Source: Candidatus Chryseopegocella kryptomonas (GTDB lineage: Bacteria; Bacteroidota; Ignavibacteria; Kryptoniales; Kryptoniaceae). Taken from it: a stretch of 64,000 bases of DNA. The notes under the pieces were generated by a model that was not told where the DNA came from, searched no databases, and worked only from the letters and a program-made list of their open reading frames with translations. The position numbers and the translations under genes were made by a program. Numbering within the stretch: position 1 is the first letter of the stretch; every line of letters starts with the position of its first letter. Below are positions 43,921-55,317 of this stretch, piece by piece. The stretch covers positions 114,088 through 178,087 of the forward strand of contig NZ_CZVW01000001.1 in the NCBI RefSeq assembly GCF_001536065.1, read 5' to 3'.

Positions 43921-46900
43921 ATGCTTATAAAACTTTTGCGTAAACTTTTTCCGACGAAAAACGAAAAGGACTTGAAAGCCCTTATTCCTATTGTTAATCA
44001 TATAAATCAAATTTACGCAACGCTTAACACTCTCACAGACGCTGAGCTTAGGGCTAAAACAGATGAGTTCAAAGCAAGGATAAAAGAAAGAACAAGAGGC
44101 ATAGAAGAAAAGATAGAGGAGTTAAAAACAAGAGTTCGTGAAGACAAGGAATTAACACGAGAGCAACGCCTTGAAATTTATGATGAGATTGAAAAACTTG
44201 AGAAAGAACTCTTTAAGGAAGAGCAGAAAGTTCTTGATGAAATTTTGCCAGAAGCGTATGCTGTCGTCAAGGAGACGTGCAGAAGATTAGTTGGTAAAAG
44301 CTGGGAAGTGACGGGGCATAAAATCGTTTGGGATATGATTCCTTTTGATGTTCAGTTGATGGGTGCAATTGTGCTTCATCAGGGGAAAATAGCTGAGATG
44401 GCAACGGGCGAAGGTAAAACTCTTGTTGCGACAATGCCAGCGTATCTTAACGCTCTAACAGGAAGAGGTGTTCATATCGTCACTGTTAACGATTATCTTG
44501 CTTTGAGAGATAGTCAATGGATGGGGAAAATTTATGAATTTCTTGGCTTAACGGTTGGATGCATTCAAAACTGGATGAACACGGAACAAAGAAAAGCGCA
44601 GTATAATTGCGATATAACTTACGGAACAAATAATGAGTTTGGTTTTGATTATCTTCGCGATAATATGGCTATTGACCCGAACGATATAGTTCAGCGTGGG
44701 CATTACTATGCAATTGTTGATGAGGTTGACTCTGTGTTAATTGATGAAGCGAGAACTCCTCTCATTATAAGTGGTCCTGTTCCTGAGACGGAGCATAAAT
44801 TTGACTGGATGAAGCCGAAAGTTGAACGACTTGTCACTGCTCAAATTAATCTTGTGAGCAAAATTGTTGATGAAGCGGAAAAACTTTTAAATGAGGGCAA
44901 ACTTGAAGAAGCAGGAGTTTTACTTCTCAAAGCAAGCAGAGGCGCACCAAAACATAAAAAATTAAGAAAAATCCTTGCCGAACCTGAATATCAAAAACTC
45001 GTCCTTGATACGGAGCTTGAGTTCCTGAAAGACCAAGGTGTTAAGATGCGCCAACTTGATGAAGATTTATATTTCGTCGTTGATGAGAAAAATCATATAA
45101 TTGATCTGACTGAAAAAGGGCGCGAATTTCTTGCAAATCTTTCTCCAGAGGATAGAGAATTTTTCGTTCTTCCCGATCTTGGAACAGAGATAAGCATAAT
45201 TGAAAACGATCCATACCTTACGCCAGCTCAAAAACAACGGAAAAAAGAAGAACTATACCGACTTTATTCCGAACGAAGTGATAAAGTCCACGCAATTCAG
45301 CAACTTCTTAGGGCTTACATAATGTTTGAAAAAGATGTTGATTATATTGTTCAAGATGGAAAAGTTTTGATTGTTGATGAATTTACAGGAAGAGTTTTGC
45401 CTGGAAGAAGATATTCCGAGGGTTTGCATCAGGCAATTGAGGCAAAGGAAGGTGTTAAGGTGGAGCAGGATACCCAAACACTTGCGACGATAACTATTCA
45501 AAATTATTTCAGGATGTATAAAAAACTTGCTGGGATGACTGGAACGGCTGCAACCGAAGCGCAGGAGTTCTGGGAAATTTATAAACTTGATGTTGTTGTA
45601 ATTCCAACGAATAAACCTTGTATAAGAATTGATTATGATGATGTTATTTACAGAACCAAGCGTGAAAAATATAACGCAGTTATTGAGGAAATTGAAAGAA
45701 TGCACAAAATTGGGAGACCTGTTCTTGTTGGAACTACAAGCGTTGAAGTTTCAGAGTTGTTGAGCAGGATGTTGAAGCGTCGTGGAATTCCACACAATGT
45801 TTTGAATGCGAAGCATCATCAAAGAGAAGCTGAAATCGTAGCAAATGCTGGACTTCGTGGGATGGTCACAATCGCAACAAATATGGCAGGGCGTGGAACT
45901 GATATAAAACTTGGTCCAGGTGTGGCTGAACTTGGTGGTCTTCATGTTATCGGAACTGAAAGACACGAAGCAAGAAGAATTGATCTTCAATTGAGAGGTC
46001 GTGCGGGAAGACAGGGCGATCCTGGTTCGTCAAGATTTTTCCTTTCGCTTGAAGATGATCTTTTGAGATTATTTGGAAGTGAGAGAATCGCAAACATAAT
46101 GCAGCGACTTGGATATAAAGAAGGTGAACCAATCCAGCATCCGATGATAACGAAAAGCGTTGAAAGAGCCCAGAAAAAAGTTGAACAAAATAACTTCGCA
46201 ATAAGAAAAAGATTGCTTGAATATGACGATGTCTTGAATAAACAAAGAGAAGTTGTTTATAGTCTGCGTAGGCATGCGCTTCTTGGCGAACGACTTGAAG
46301 ATGATTTGCTTGATATGTTAACTGATTATGTTGAAGATGTCGTTGAAAAGTTTTATCCAAATCTTGATTATCAAGGATTAAAAGATGAATTGATGAGAAC
46401 TCTTTTGATTGATTTGAAGCTAACGCCCGATGAATTTGAAAAACTTGGTAAAGAAGGATTGAAAGAAAAAATCTATAATGATGCGGTTGAGTTCTACAAT
46501 CAGAAGAAAGCACAACTTGGAGAAGAGTTGATGTTATCCCTTGTAAAGATGGCGATGCTTCAGGTCATAGATCAAAGATGGCAGGAACATTTGCGTGAGA
46601 TGGATGATTTAAGAGAGGGGATTCATCTTCGTGCATATGCACAGAAAGACCCACTTGTTGAATATAAGACGGAAGCGTTTGAAATGTTTATGGAAATGAT
46701 GAGAAGAATTAGAAGCGGAGTTTTAAGCATAGTGTTCAGAATGTTTCCAGTTATGCCAGAAGAAGTTGTTGAAAGAAGACCACGAAGACCGAGAAGAGAA
46801 CAACTCAATCTTATTCATCAGGAATCAATCGGAATGGGTTTGAGAGTTTCTGCGTCAGAAGCGGATGTGGCAACGGCGGTTAAATCAGATGTTAAGTTAA

Positions 46901-46992
46901 AACCTGTGCGAATTGATCAAAAAGTTGGCAGAAATGATCCATGCCCGTGTGGAAGCGGGAAAAAGTATAAACATTGTCACGGCAAAATATAG
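43921..46992 (+). CDS. secA: Preprotein translocase ATPase SecA
   Basis: A 1023-residue SecA, longer than the roughly 900 of E. coli. Walker A is MATGEGKT (about 160-167), and the DEVDSVLIDEARTPLIISGP block, the ATNMAGRGTDI helicase motif, RRIDLQLRGRAGRQGDPG and the C-terminal zinc/SecB site CPCGSGKKYKHCH are all present. After GPVPETE an extra segment of about 100 residues (VSKIVDEAEKLLNEGKLEEAG...KHKKLRKILAEPEYQ) lies in the first nucleotide-binding domain, an insertion I associate with FCB-group SecA. The open frame extends to 43849, but ATG 43921 begins the conserved LIKLLRKLFPTKNEKDLK. It drives Sec export of the many signal-bearing proteins in this window. The porU gene follows after 12 bp. 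Confidence 0.97.
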   Translation: MLIKLLRKLFPTKNEKDLKALIPIVNHINQIYATLNTLTDAELRAKTDEFKARIKERTRGIEEKIEELKTRVREDKELTREQRLEIYDEIEKLEKELFKEEQKVLDEILPEAYAVVKETCRRLVGKSWEVTGHKIVWDMIPFDVQLMGAIVLHQGKIAEMATGEGKTLVATMPAYLNALTGRGVHIVTVNDYLALRDSQWMGKIYEFLGLTVGCIQNWMNTEQRKAQYNCDITYGTNNEFGFDYLRDNMAIDPNDIVQRGHYYAIVDEVDSVLIDEARTPLIISGPVPETEHKFDWMKPKVERLVTAQINLVSKIVDEAEKLLNEGKLEEAGVLLLKASRGAPKHKKLRKILAEPEYQKLVLDTELEFLKDQGVKMRQLDEDLYFVVDEKNHIIDLTEKGREFLANLSPEDREFFVLPDLGTEISIIENDPYLTPAQKQRKKEELYRLYSERSDKVHAIQQLLRAYIMFEKDVDYIVQDGKVLIVDEFTGRVLPGRRYSEGLHQAIEAKEGVKVEQDTQTLATITIQNYFRMYKKLAGMTGTAATEAQEFWEIYKLDVVVIPTNKPCIRIDYDDVIYRTKREKYNAVIEEIERMHKIGRPVLVGTTSVEVSELLSRMLKRRGIPHNVLNAKHHQREAEIVANAGLRGMVTIATNMAGRGTDIKLGPGVAELGGLHVIGTERHEARRIDLQLRGRAGRQGDPGSSRFFLSLEDDLLRLFGSERIANIMQRLGYKEGEPIQHPMITKSVERAQKKVEQNNFAIRKRLLEYDDVLNKQREVVYSLRRHALLGERLEDDLLDMLTDYVEDVVEKFYPNLDYQGLKDELMRTLLIDLKLTPDEFEKLGKEGLKEKIYNDAVEFYNQKKAQLGEELMLSLVKMAMLQVIDQRWQEHLREMDDLREGIHLRAYAQKDPLVEYKTEAFEMFMEMMRRIRSGVLSIVFRMFPVMPEEVVERRPRRPRREQLNLIHQESIGMGLRVSASEADVATAVKSDVKLKPVRIDQKVGRNDPCPCGSGKKYKHCHGKI

Positions 46993-47004
46993 CAATGGAA
47001 AGGA

Positions 47005-50000
47005 ATGATAAAACTGAAAATTTTTCTCCTTTTCTTTCTCGTTCTATCTATTTCGCACGCACAAGATTACTTCAATTTAGTTGATCACGGCTTTACAAAA
47101 GAAATTGAAATCGTCGCTGAAGAACCAAAAATTTCTGAAATTGAATTTAACGGACGAAAATATTCACTTATCATTTTAAACAACGCTGAAAATATCTCGC
47201 TCCTTCCAAATTTTTTGCCTTTTTATAATTTTCTGATTTCGTCAACCGCTGATGCAAAAGTTGACCTTATTCAATATGACTTTGATGAGGTTGATTTACC
47301 TTATCCACTTTTTGAGATTAAAGAAAGAGCGCTTCCAGATGGAGTTGAATTTGTTCCAGAATTTACTTCTGATGGGAAAATTTTTGATTTCGTTTATCTC
47401 GGGAAGATGCGAGGTATTGATCTTTTCAGTTTGCTTTTTTTCCCGTTTCAAGTTGATGGACAGAAGTTGAGAATTGTCAAAAAAATCAAATTAAATGTCG
47501 TTGCAAATTCATTTGCGAAAATTAACTCGCATGAAATTTTCACATCCCCGAAAATAAACAAGATAAATTTAAACTTTAACTTTCAACAAACACAGCAAGA
47601 GTTTGAATACAAAATCTTCGTCCGAAAAGATGGCGTTTATAAAATCACTTATGAAGACCTGAAAAACGCAGGCATTGATCTCAAAGGGGTTCAAGCGTCA
47701 AGATTGAGAATTAAAAATAACGGCGTTGAAATTCCAGTTTATGTTTATGCAGGTGGCGATGGTGTGTTCAACGAAGGCGATTACATTGAGTTTTACGCAG
47801 AGAGAAGAAAAAATAAATTTGCAGGTGGAAAAGTTGATTTATATAATGACTTATTTACCGATGTGAATGTTTATTTTCTTGAAGTTGGGGATGGCGCTGG
47901 GTTGCGTCTTGCGGAGGAGACGGGAGCAAGATTTTTTGAAAATTACATTGACCTGCGTGGCGCTTCATTTTACTCTGAAATCCATTTTGAAAATGATTTA
48001 ATTTTTGAAAGATTAAAAGATGTTGACTTGAATTTGATCTATGATGTGCGGGATCATTGGTTCTGGACAGAGTTAAGTTCTAATCAGCAAACTGATTTTG
48101 ATGTTTATATCCCCGCTCCCGATCAATTAAGTTTGGACAATGTTAAATTGAAAATTGCATTTCACGGGATAACATCAACTCCATCTTTAAACCCCGAGCA
48201 TATAGCAAATGTTTTTGTAAATAATCAAAGAATTTTAACGACACAATGGAACGGTCAAAATATAAACATTGCTTCAACTGATGATTCGGGTTATCCAGTT
48301 TTAAATAGCACTTTAAAAGATGGACTTAACAAAGTAAGTGTCTTCAACGCAAGCGAAGGGAAAGTTGCAAATACAATTTTCGCTGTTAATTGGTTTGAGA
48401 TAACATACAGGCGACTTTATCAAGCAGATAAAGATCAAATAAAATTTAAAATTCCGCCAGAATACACAAGCGGTTATTTCAGATTTGAACTTTTTGGCTT
48501 CAAAAATCCAAATATAAGCATTTACAGAATCGGCACATCAAAAATTTCAAATGTTGAAGTTGTCAAATCAAAAGATGAAAAGATAGGTGAAAATTATCAC
48601 GCAATTTTTTATGCAAATGTTTTATCGCCAGATGTTGAATTCATCGCAGTAAGTGAAAACGCAAAGTTAAAGCCCGACAGCATTGCGAAAGATTTGAAAA
48701 CAAATTTGAAAAATCCATCAAATTCATTTGATTATCTCATAATCACACATCCATTGCTTTACGATAAACAAAAAGACGCAAACGATCAAAATCATCCATT
48801 GAATCAGTTAAAAAATTTTTACGAGTCAAAAGGTTTGAGTGTTAAGATCATAAGCGTTGACGATATTTACGATGAATTTAATTTCGGTGTGAAAAGCCCT
48901 TATGCGGTAAAAGAGTTTTTGAGATACGCATATTTCAACTGGACAAAGTCCCCAACCTATGTTCTTTTGGCTGGTGGCGCTGTCTATGACGGTCGTCGCT
49001 ATCCAAATCTTGATTTAATCCCAACGATGTTTTATCAATCTTACTGGTATGGTGCGACTTCTGCTGATGCATGGTTTACATTCATTGATGGAGAAGATTA
49101 TCTTGGCGATGTCCTTCTTGGAAGATTGCCCGTAAGAGATAGGGAAGAATTGAAAAATGTGGTTGATAAAATAATTTCGTTCTGGAATCAAAAACCACAA
49201 AACTGGAATAGAAATGTTTTGATGATCGCTGGCGAAGGAAAAGATTTTGAGACGCAAACTGATTATCTTGTTTTAAATGTTTTGCCGAAATATCTTAACA
49301 TAAATCGTCTTTATGTCATCGCAGGTTCAATTTTTTCGGGTGGGACATCAAAACTTATAAACTTTGTAAATGATGGACAAGTTTTAATTAATTTCGTTGG
49401 GCATGGTGGTGGAGCGATCTGGGCTGACAATGGCTTGCTTAAAAATGAAGACATACCAAAATTTTCAAACAAGGATAAGTATCCGTTCATTACAAGTATG
49501 ACTTGCTTTTCTGGCGCTTTTGATTATCCGCAGAAAACAGCGCTTGGTGTTAATCTATTGATTGAAAAAGATAAAGGTGCAATTGGAGTTTTGGCTTCAA
49601 GCGGGCTTGGATGGATTTTAAATGATTACTTTATGGTTTTGAGCATTTTCCCTTATATGTTTGACCCAACAAAAACGATAGGAGAAATAATCACGCTTGG
49701 CAAAGCAAGATATTACTCAAACTATTTCTTCTGGCCACAGGCGAAGACAATGGTCTTTCAATACAATTACATCGGCGATCCCGCCGTTAAACTCCCATTT
49801 CCAGATGGAAAAACCATAGTTCAAAGCGAAAGAAAATTAATTTCATCATCGGATACATTAAAAATTCAAATCCAATCAAGCATTCAATCTGCAAATGCAA
49901 TCGTTTCAATTACCGACAGCGCACATGTTTTAAAGCAGGAATTCACACTTAACATTCAATCAGGAAGAGCAAGTTTTTCAATTAGACCATCCGTTTCATC

Positions 50001-51822
50001 TGGATTTGTTAAAATCTTTATCAATGATGGTCAAAAAACAGAAGCAGGTTATAGCGTTTTTAAAACAGCGGGTTCTTATATTGGAGATTATTTCGTCCAA
50101 CCAGAAAATCCAAAATCTGGTGATAGTTTGACATTTTATGGTAGAGTTGAAATTGCAAATGCTATCAGACCCGATTCAGCAGTTTTCGTCATTTCAAGAT
50201 ATAAAAGCAAGTTTGGGAGATTTGATTTCTTGCTCGGTCGTGATACTTTGCAGTGCTTTTCAGTTTCATCAAATGTTTTTGCTTCGTCAAGGAAAATCCC
50301 TGCGGTCGCTGGTGTAAGATATGTAATTCAAATGCTTGCTTATTTCAGTGGGAAAGTTTATCTGGGCGATTTTAAAGAATTAATCATTGGTGGATTGCCT
50401 GATCCTTCACTTATTCCGCCAGAGTTAAACAAATTGCAAAGTTCAATCTATCTCAAAAATCAAGATTTAAAATTCGTTGCTGATTCCGTCGTAAAGGTGT
50501 CTATCCGTGCTTACAATTTAAGTGATGTTGATGCGAACAATTTTATTTTGAAAATTTACGATAATTTAAGAAGCGATGATAATTTAATCGGCGAGTCAAG
50601 GTTTTCTGTAAGTGCCAATTCCGTCTCAAATGTTGAAGTTCCGCTTCAAAAGAACCTAAACATCGGCTTGCATAGAATTTACGCAGTTATAGAAAGCGAC
50701 GCATCATCTGGGGATGATTTTGACTATTCAAACAATCTTGTTTACAATGAACTTGTCTATAATTTTGTTAAGTTCAATTCTGACTCCGTCTTGATAAATG
50801 AAAATATATCGTTGAAGCGTGTTAATCCATTAACTTCAATAATTGGCTTTGAATATCCTGCTTCTTTGCAATTGTCTCTGTCTCAAAATAGTTTAAGCCC
50901 ATTAAAAGTAGTGGGCGATTCAAAATTTTTCGTCGCAAAATATGACGCTTTTGGAAATGCAGGTGAAGTTGAAATTTATGTCAAAGTTGATCTTTCGGAG
51001 CAAAGTTTGAATAAGGACAGAGTAAAACTTTACATCTATGATGATAAGTTGAGAACTTTTAGAGTTAAAAATGGCTCTGTAAATGGCGAATGGTTTTATG
51101 GGAAACTTGATGAATCTGGGATTTATATCATTGGCTATTCAAATGATAGTAGAAGTCCAAGAATTGAGGTCGCTGTTGAAGGTCAAAGTTTCAGAGACGG
51201 AGCATCCGTTCCATCAAATCCAACTTTCAGCGTTTTGATTGAGGATGATGAGGGCGTTGATGTTTCCAGCAATTCGCTAAAATTTAAAATTGATGGGAAA
51301 GATGTTGCTTATTCGGAGATCGTTGTGCCAGATACAATTTCTAATCCAAGAAGTTTATTTGTTAAGTTAACGCCAAAATTATCTGATGGCGAACACTGGG
51401 CAAGTTTTACCGCAAGAGATGTGAATGGAAACTGGTCTAATGAGGTCGGGGTTTCGTTCAGAGTTCAATCAAACTTTGAGGTTAAAATATACGGTAATTT
51501 CCCGAATCCATTTTCGGATAAGACATTTTTTGCGTATGAAATTCTTGGTTCGCCAGTTGAAGAAGTTGAGTTCAGAATTTATACTGTTTCGGGTAGATTA
51601 ATTCAAAACTTTAAATTTCCATCTTCTGAAGCGAGAGAAATTTATGGTTTTCAATTTGGCGGGACGGGTGTTCCAACTGCAATTGGTTATCACGAAATCT
51701 GGTGGGACGGAACTGATAGAGACGGAAATGAGGTTGCAAATGGCGTTTATTTTTATAAATTTTCCGTGAAAAGAGAAGGAAAGACACAAAATTACACTGG
51801 AAAAATTGCAAGGATAAGATAA
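47005..51822 (+). CDS. porU: PorU-like type IX secretion C25-peptidase (sortase)
   Basis: A 1605-residue exported protein: signal peptide 1-19 (SISHA cleavage), beta-rich N-terminus, then a gingipain-type C25 peptidase domain at about 570-925. The catalytic dyad is visible as H800 (NFVGHGGGAIWADNG) and C834 (ITSMTCFSGAFDYP). Long beta/Ig-like modules follow (about 1000-1490), and a T9SS-like C-terminal domain ends the protein (YGNFPNPF near 1490, GTDRDGNEVANGVYFYKF, terminal ARIR). In T9SS, PorU removes sorting domains from cargo and attaches the cargo to the surface. Length, catalytic pair and the PorV-like neighbour fit PorU better than a secreted gingipain-like protease, which remains the alternative. 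GGAAAGG just upstream serves as ribosome site. Confidence 0.85.
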   Translation: MIKLKIFLLFFLVLSISHAQDYFNLVDHGFTKEIEIVAEEPKISEIEFNGRKYSLIILNNAENISLLPNFLPFYNFLISSTADAKVDLIQYDFDEVDLPYPLFEIKERALPDGVEFVPEFTSDGKIFDFVYLGKMRGIDLFSLLFFPFQVDGQKLRIVKKIKLNVVANSFAKINSHEIFTSPKINKINLNFNFQQTQQEFEYKIFVRKDGVYKITYEDLKNAGIDLKGVQASRLRIKNNGVEIPVYVYAGGDGVFNEGDYIEFYAERRKNKFAGGKVDLYNDLFTDVNVYFLEVGDGAGLRLAEETGARFFENYIDLRGASFYSEIHFENDLIFERLKDVDLNLIYDVRDHWFWTELSSNQQTDFDVYIPAPDQLSLDNVKLKIAFHGITSTPSLNPEHIANVFVNNQRILTTQWNGQNINIASTDDSGYPVLNSTLKDGLNKVSVFNASEGKVANTIFAVNWFEITYRRLYQADKDQIKFKIPPEYTSGYFRFELFGFKNPNISIYRIGTSKISNVEVVKSKDEKIGENYHAIFYANVLSPDVEFIAVSENAKLKPDSIAKDLKTNLKNPSNSFDYLIITHPLLYDKQKDANDQNHPLNQLKNFYESKGLSVKIISVDDIYDEFNFGVKSPYAVKEFLRYAYFNWTKSPTYVLLAGGAVYDGRRYPNLDLIPTMFYQSYWYGATSADAWFTFIDGEDYLGDVLLGRLPVRDREELKNVVDKIISFWNQKPQNWNRNVLMIAGEGKDFETQTDYLVLNVLPKYLNINRLYVIAGSIFSGGTSKLINFVNDGQVLINFVGHGGGAIWADNGLLKNEDIPKFSNKDKYPFITSMTCFSGAFDYPQKTALGVNLLIEKDKGAIGVLASSGLGWILNDYFMVLSIFPYMFDPTKTIGEIITLGKARYYSNYFFWPQAKTMVFQYNYIGDPAVKLPFPDGKTIVQSERKLISSSDTLKIQIQSSIQSANAIVSITDSAHVLKQEFTLNIQSGRASFSIRPSVSSGFVKIFINDGQKTEAGYSVFKTAGSYIGDYFVQPENPKSGDSLTFYGRVEIANAIRPDSAVFVISRYKSKFGRFDFLLGRDTLQCFSVSSNVFASSRKIPAVAGVRYVIQMLAYFSGKVYLGDFKELIIGGLPDPSLIPPELNKLQSSIYLKNQDLKFVADSVVKVSIRAYNLSDVDANNFILKIYDNLRSDDNLIGESRFSVSANSVSNVEVPLQKNLNIGLHRIYAVIESDASSGDDFDYSNNLVYNELVYNFVKFNSDSVLINENISLKRVNPLTSIIGFEYPASLQLSLSQNSLSPLKVVGDSKFFVAKYDAFGNAGEVEIYVKVDLSEQSLNKDRVKLYIYDDKLRTFRVKNGSVNGEWFYGKLDESGIYIIGYSNDSRSPRIEVAVEGQSFRDGASVPSNPTFSVLIEDDEGVDVSSNSLKFKIDGKDVAYSEIVVPDTISNPRSLFVKLTPKLSDGEHWASFTARDVNGNWSNEVGVSFRVQSNFEVKIYGNFPNPFSDKTFFAYEILGSPVEEVEFRIYTVSGRLIQNFKFPSSEAREIYGFQFGGTGVPTAIGYHEIWWDGTDRDGNEVANGVYFYKFSVKREGKTQNYTGKIARIR

Positions 51823-51835
51823 AAATGGATTTGAG

Positions 51836-52852
51836 ATGAAAAAGATAATTTTTACACTGTTAATTTTTTCGCTTGCTTACTCTGATAATTCAAAATATGC
51901 TGGTGAATTTTTGAGAATTCCTGTCGGTGCGAGATCGCTCGGAATGGGCGGGGCATTTATTGCTATTGCAAACGATGGCTCATCTTTTTATTACAATCCC
52001 GCAGGAGTTGCTATCTCTGGAAGTGGAATTCTCTCGTTTATGTATTCATCTCAATTTGGTGGGATCACAAATCCACTTGCGTCTTTTTTCCATCTCGGAT
52101 ATATACAGAATTTTCAAGGTGTTGGGCTTGCTTTAAACTGGGTAAGGTTAAGCGTTGATAACATCCCAATCACGCCAGATTATACAGAAATTGAAACTCC
52201 AATTGATAGAGAAAACCTTGTTAAGAACTATTCAGTTGAAAATTTCTTTAGCGATGTTGAAGATGCGTTTTATTTTTCTTTTTCAAAAGAATTTAAGTTT
52301 GATATAAATTTCGGTTGGTCAAGGTATAAAGTCCCCGTTTCTTTTCCCGTCGGGTTGAATTTTAAGTTGATAAATCAAAAAATTGGCACTGAAAAAGCAA
52401 CTGGTTTTGGTTTTGATGCTGGATTCATGTTCAGATTCAGTATGGACGATTTTCTTCAAAGAGAAGATATGGGCGATGTTTCAATTTCGCTTGCATTGAA
52501 AGACATAGGCAAAACGAGAATTTCGTGGAGCACAAGAAGAGAACATTTGATTGAACCAACACTTATGTTTGGACTTGCTTATTCGTTGCCTGTTAATTTT
52601 CTTGCTGGGAAGATAACTTTTGCATATGGAAGTCAAAATTCTTATCTTACAGATAGAATGTATGGGATTGAATACGGATATAAAAATTTGATCTTTGTTC
52701 GTTTCGGGAAAAATGCGGAAAATTTAACAATTGGTGCAGGGTTAAATGTTGATTTCGTGATAGTTGATTATGCGTTTTTATCACATCAACTTGGCTCTGT
52801 TCATAGAGTAAGCGCTTCTTTGTTAATTGACAAAATTTTGAAGAGGATATGA
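51836..52852 (+). CDS. porV: PorV-like T9SS outer-membrane barrel
   Basis: A 338-residue protein with a short signal peptide and the PorV/PorQ signature KYAGEFLRIPVGARSLGMGGAFIAIANDGSSFYYNPAG, then about fourteen strands of a FadL-like barrel to the C-terminal VHRVSASLLIDKILKR. PorV carries T9SS cargo from the translocon to PorU, and the porU-porV order here (13-bp gap) is typical, so the assignment is by family plus position. It is a paralogue of the protein at 16302. It overlaps the lipoprotein gene by ATGA. Confidence 0.82.
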   Translation: MKKIIFTLLIFSLAYSDNSKYAGEFLRIPVGARSLGMGGAFIAIANDGSSFYYNPAGVAISGSGILSFMYSSQFGGITNPLASFFHLGYIQNFQGVGLALNWVRLSVDNIPITPDYTEIETPIDRENLVKNYSVENFFSDVEDAFYFSFSKEFKFDINFGWSRYKVPVSFPVGLNFKLINQKIGTEKATGFGFDAGFMFRFSMDDFLQREDMGDVSISLALKDIGKTRISWSTRREHLIEPTLMFGLAYSLPVNFLAGKITFAYGSQNSYLTDRMYGIEYGYKNLIFVRFGKNAENLTIGAGLNVDFVIVDYAFLSHQLGSVHRVSASLLIDKILKRI

Positions 52853-53553
52853 AAAAATTTTTCTACATAGTTTTACTTTTGCTTTTCTCTTGCAGTCCAA
52901 ATCGTGAAAGTTTGCCAGCGCCTGAAAAAGTGAAAATTTATCCAGTTCCTGATCCGTTGTCAGAAGTTGATCTCGGAAGTGGAGCAGTTCCAGAGGTTGA
53001 TGGAATTAAAATCGTCTGGGGAAAAGTTCAAAATGCAAATGGTTATAAAATTTATCGTGGTGAAATGAAGACGGATAAAGTTGAATTTCAATTTTATTAC
53101 GATGTTTCGGCTAAAGCAGGAATTGCGGATACATTTTTCATTGATAGGGCTGTTGAATTTAGAAAAAGATATTTCTATTTTGTCAGAGCGTACAATCGTG
53201 ATAATGTTGAAGGTGCGCCATCGGATACGATTTCATTTGAGCTTTATTTGAAACCAAGATTGATTTCCCCGGGAAATAATTCACAGGTAAGAGCAGATAC
53301 ACTTATTTTCAGATGGGATGATCCAAATGGTGGTGGAGATTTTGTTATAAGAGTTAAAAATTCTCAAACAGATAGTTTGATATGGATTTACAGTTATAGA
53401 AGTTTTGGGGAATTTTCTGTTAATTTTAATGTTGATTCAAAAGCGAGAGAAAATCTTGTTTCTGGCGGTCAATATAAATGGAGAGTTGATAGGGTTCAAT
53501 TCGGTCAAAATGCTGGTTCAAAATCAAACTGGGGAGTGTTTTATGTTAAATAA
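52849..53553 (+). CDS. Lipoprotein with fibronectin type III-like domains
   Basis: A 234-residue protein. It has a lipoprotein signal with LLFSC (lipidated Cys about residue 15), then two beta-sandwich modules. The first resembles FnIII (VDGIKIVWGKVQNANGYKIYRGE...YFYFVRAYNRDNVEGAPSD). The second has ISPGNNSQVRADTLIFRWDDP...GQYKWRVDRVQ, as in FnIII-like surface domains. It is translationally coupled to the porV-like gene, so it may be an accessory of the same outer-membrane machinery; no T9SS component of this form is known to me. Catalytic residues are not apparent. Confidence 0.75.
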   Translation: MKKFFYIVLLLLFSCSPNRESLPAPEKVKIYPVPDPLSEVDLGSGAVPEVDGIKIVWGKVQNANGYKIYRGEMKTDKVEFQFYYDVSAKAGIADTFFIDRAVEFRKRYFYFVRAYNRDNVEGAPSDTISFELYLKPRLISPGNNSQVRADTLIFRWDDPNGGGDFVIRVKNSQTDSLIWIYSYRSFGEFSVNFNVDSKARENLVSGGQYKWRVDRVQFGQNAGSKSNWGVFYVK

Positions 53554-53576
53554 AATAACGGAGGTGAGCTAAAATT

Positions 53577-54424
<848 letters not shown>

Positions 54425-54453
54425 AAGTTGAAACTTTGATTGTAAATTTTTAG

Positions 54454-54469
54454 ATTAGATATGTCTAAT
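54454..54469 (+). promoter_or_regulatory. Inverted repeat upstream of parA
   Basis: ATTAGA-TATG-TCTAAT, 6-bp perfect arms with a 4-bp centre, in the 71-bp gap between glnB and parA, 27 bp before the parA ATG. Its position suits an operator overlapping a promoter, for example for autoregulation. It does not match the parS consensus. Confidence 0.35.
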
Positions 54470-54495
54470 GTTGAAAAAGTAAAGGTCATTTTACA

Positions 54496-55317
54496 ATGGG
54501 AAAGGTTATAGCGATCGCGAATCAAAAAGGAGGCGTAGGAAAGACGACGACTGCTGTTAATGTTTCAGCATATCTTGCTGCTTTTGAGAAGTTAACACTT
54601 TTAATTGACATTGACCCTCAATCAAACGCAACAAGCTCACTTGGGGTTGAACCAGATTATGATAAAACAATTTATGAAGTTTTGCTCGGCAAAATAAGAA
54701 TTGAAGATGCGATCGTAACTTTTTCCGATCCACAGTTGAAATTTCTTGAACTTGTCCCTTCAAAAATTGAACTTGTCGGAAGTGAATATGAATTGATTGA
54801 GTTTCACGGTAGAGAGAAAATTCTTTTAAGGGCGATTGAAAGGGTGCGAAATAAGTATGATTACATCCTTATTGATTGTCCACCTTCGCTTGGGCTTTTA
54901 ACTTTAAATGCTCTAACTGCAGCTGATTCTGTGTTAATTCCTGTTCAATGCGAGTATCTTCCGCTTGAGGGGCTCGGACAACTTTTAAACACGATAAAAA
55001 TAGTCAAAGAAAGGTTAAATCCAAAACTTGATATTGAGGGTGTTTTATTGACAATGTATGACGCTAGATTGAGATTGTCAAATGAGGTTGCGGATGAGAT
55101 AAAAAGATATTTTGAGGATAGAGTTTTTGAGGCAAAAATTCCGAGAAATATAAAATTAAGCGAAGCTCCAAGCCACGGAAAACCTATCCTGCTCTATGAC
55201 GCAAAATCATCTGGCGCGGTTGCTTATGCGATGGTTGCTGAGGAGATAATAAAGAGAAATGAAAGGCAAAATAAATTAGAAGAGGTTAAAAAACAAGAAA
55301 CAATGAGGCAAACATGA
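54496..55317 (+). CDS. parA: Chromosome partitioning ATPase ParA/Soj
   Basis: A 273-residue deviant-Walker ATPase: NQKGGVGKTT at 9-18 (signature Lys K11 and K16), DIDPQSNATSSLG, and YILIDCPPSLGLLTLNAL with the Walker B region. It lacks the N-terminal helix-turn-helix of plasmid ParA, so it is the chromosomal Soj type. It drives origin segregation with ParB, whose gene overlaps by 4 bp. Confidence 0.96.
   Translation: MGKVIAIANQKGGVGKTTTAVNVSAYLAAFEKLTLLIDIDPQSNATSSLGVEPDYDKTIYEVLLGKIRIEDAIVTFSDPQLKFLELVPSKIELVGSEYELIEFHGREKILLRAIERVRNKYDYILIDCPPSLGLLTLNALTAADSVLIPVQCEYLPLEGLGQLLNTIKIVKERLNPKLDIEGVLLTMYDARLRLSNEVADEIKRYFEDRVFEAKIPRNIKLSEAPSHGKPILLYDAKSSGAVAYAMVAEEIIKRNERQNKLEEVKKQETMRQT

Noticed and set aside
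45947..46513. 188-codon minus-strand open frame opposite secA
   Set aside because: It lies wholly inside conserved SecA motor sequence; the product is Gln/His/Leu-rich without a fold or signal, typical of an antisense shadow frame.
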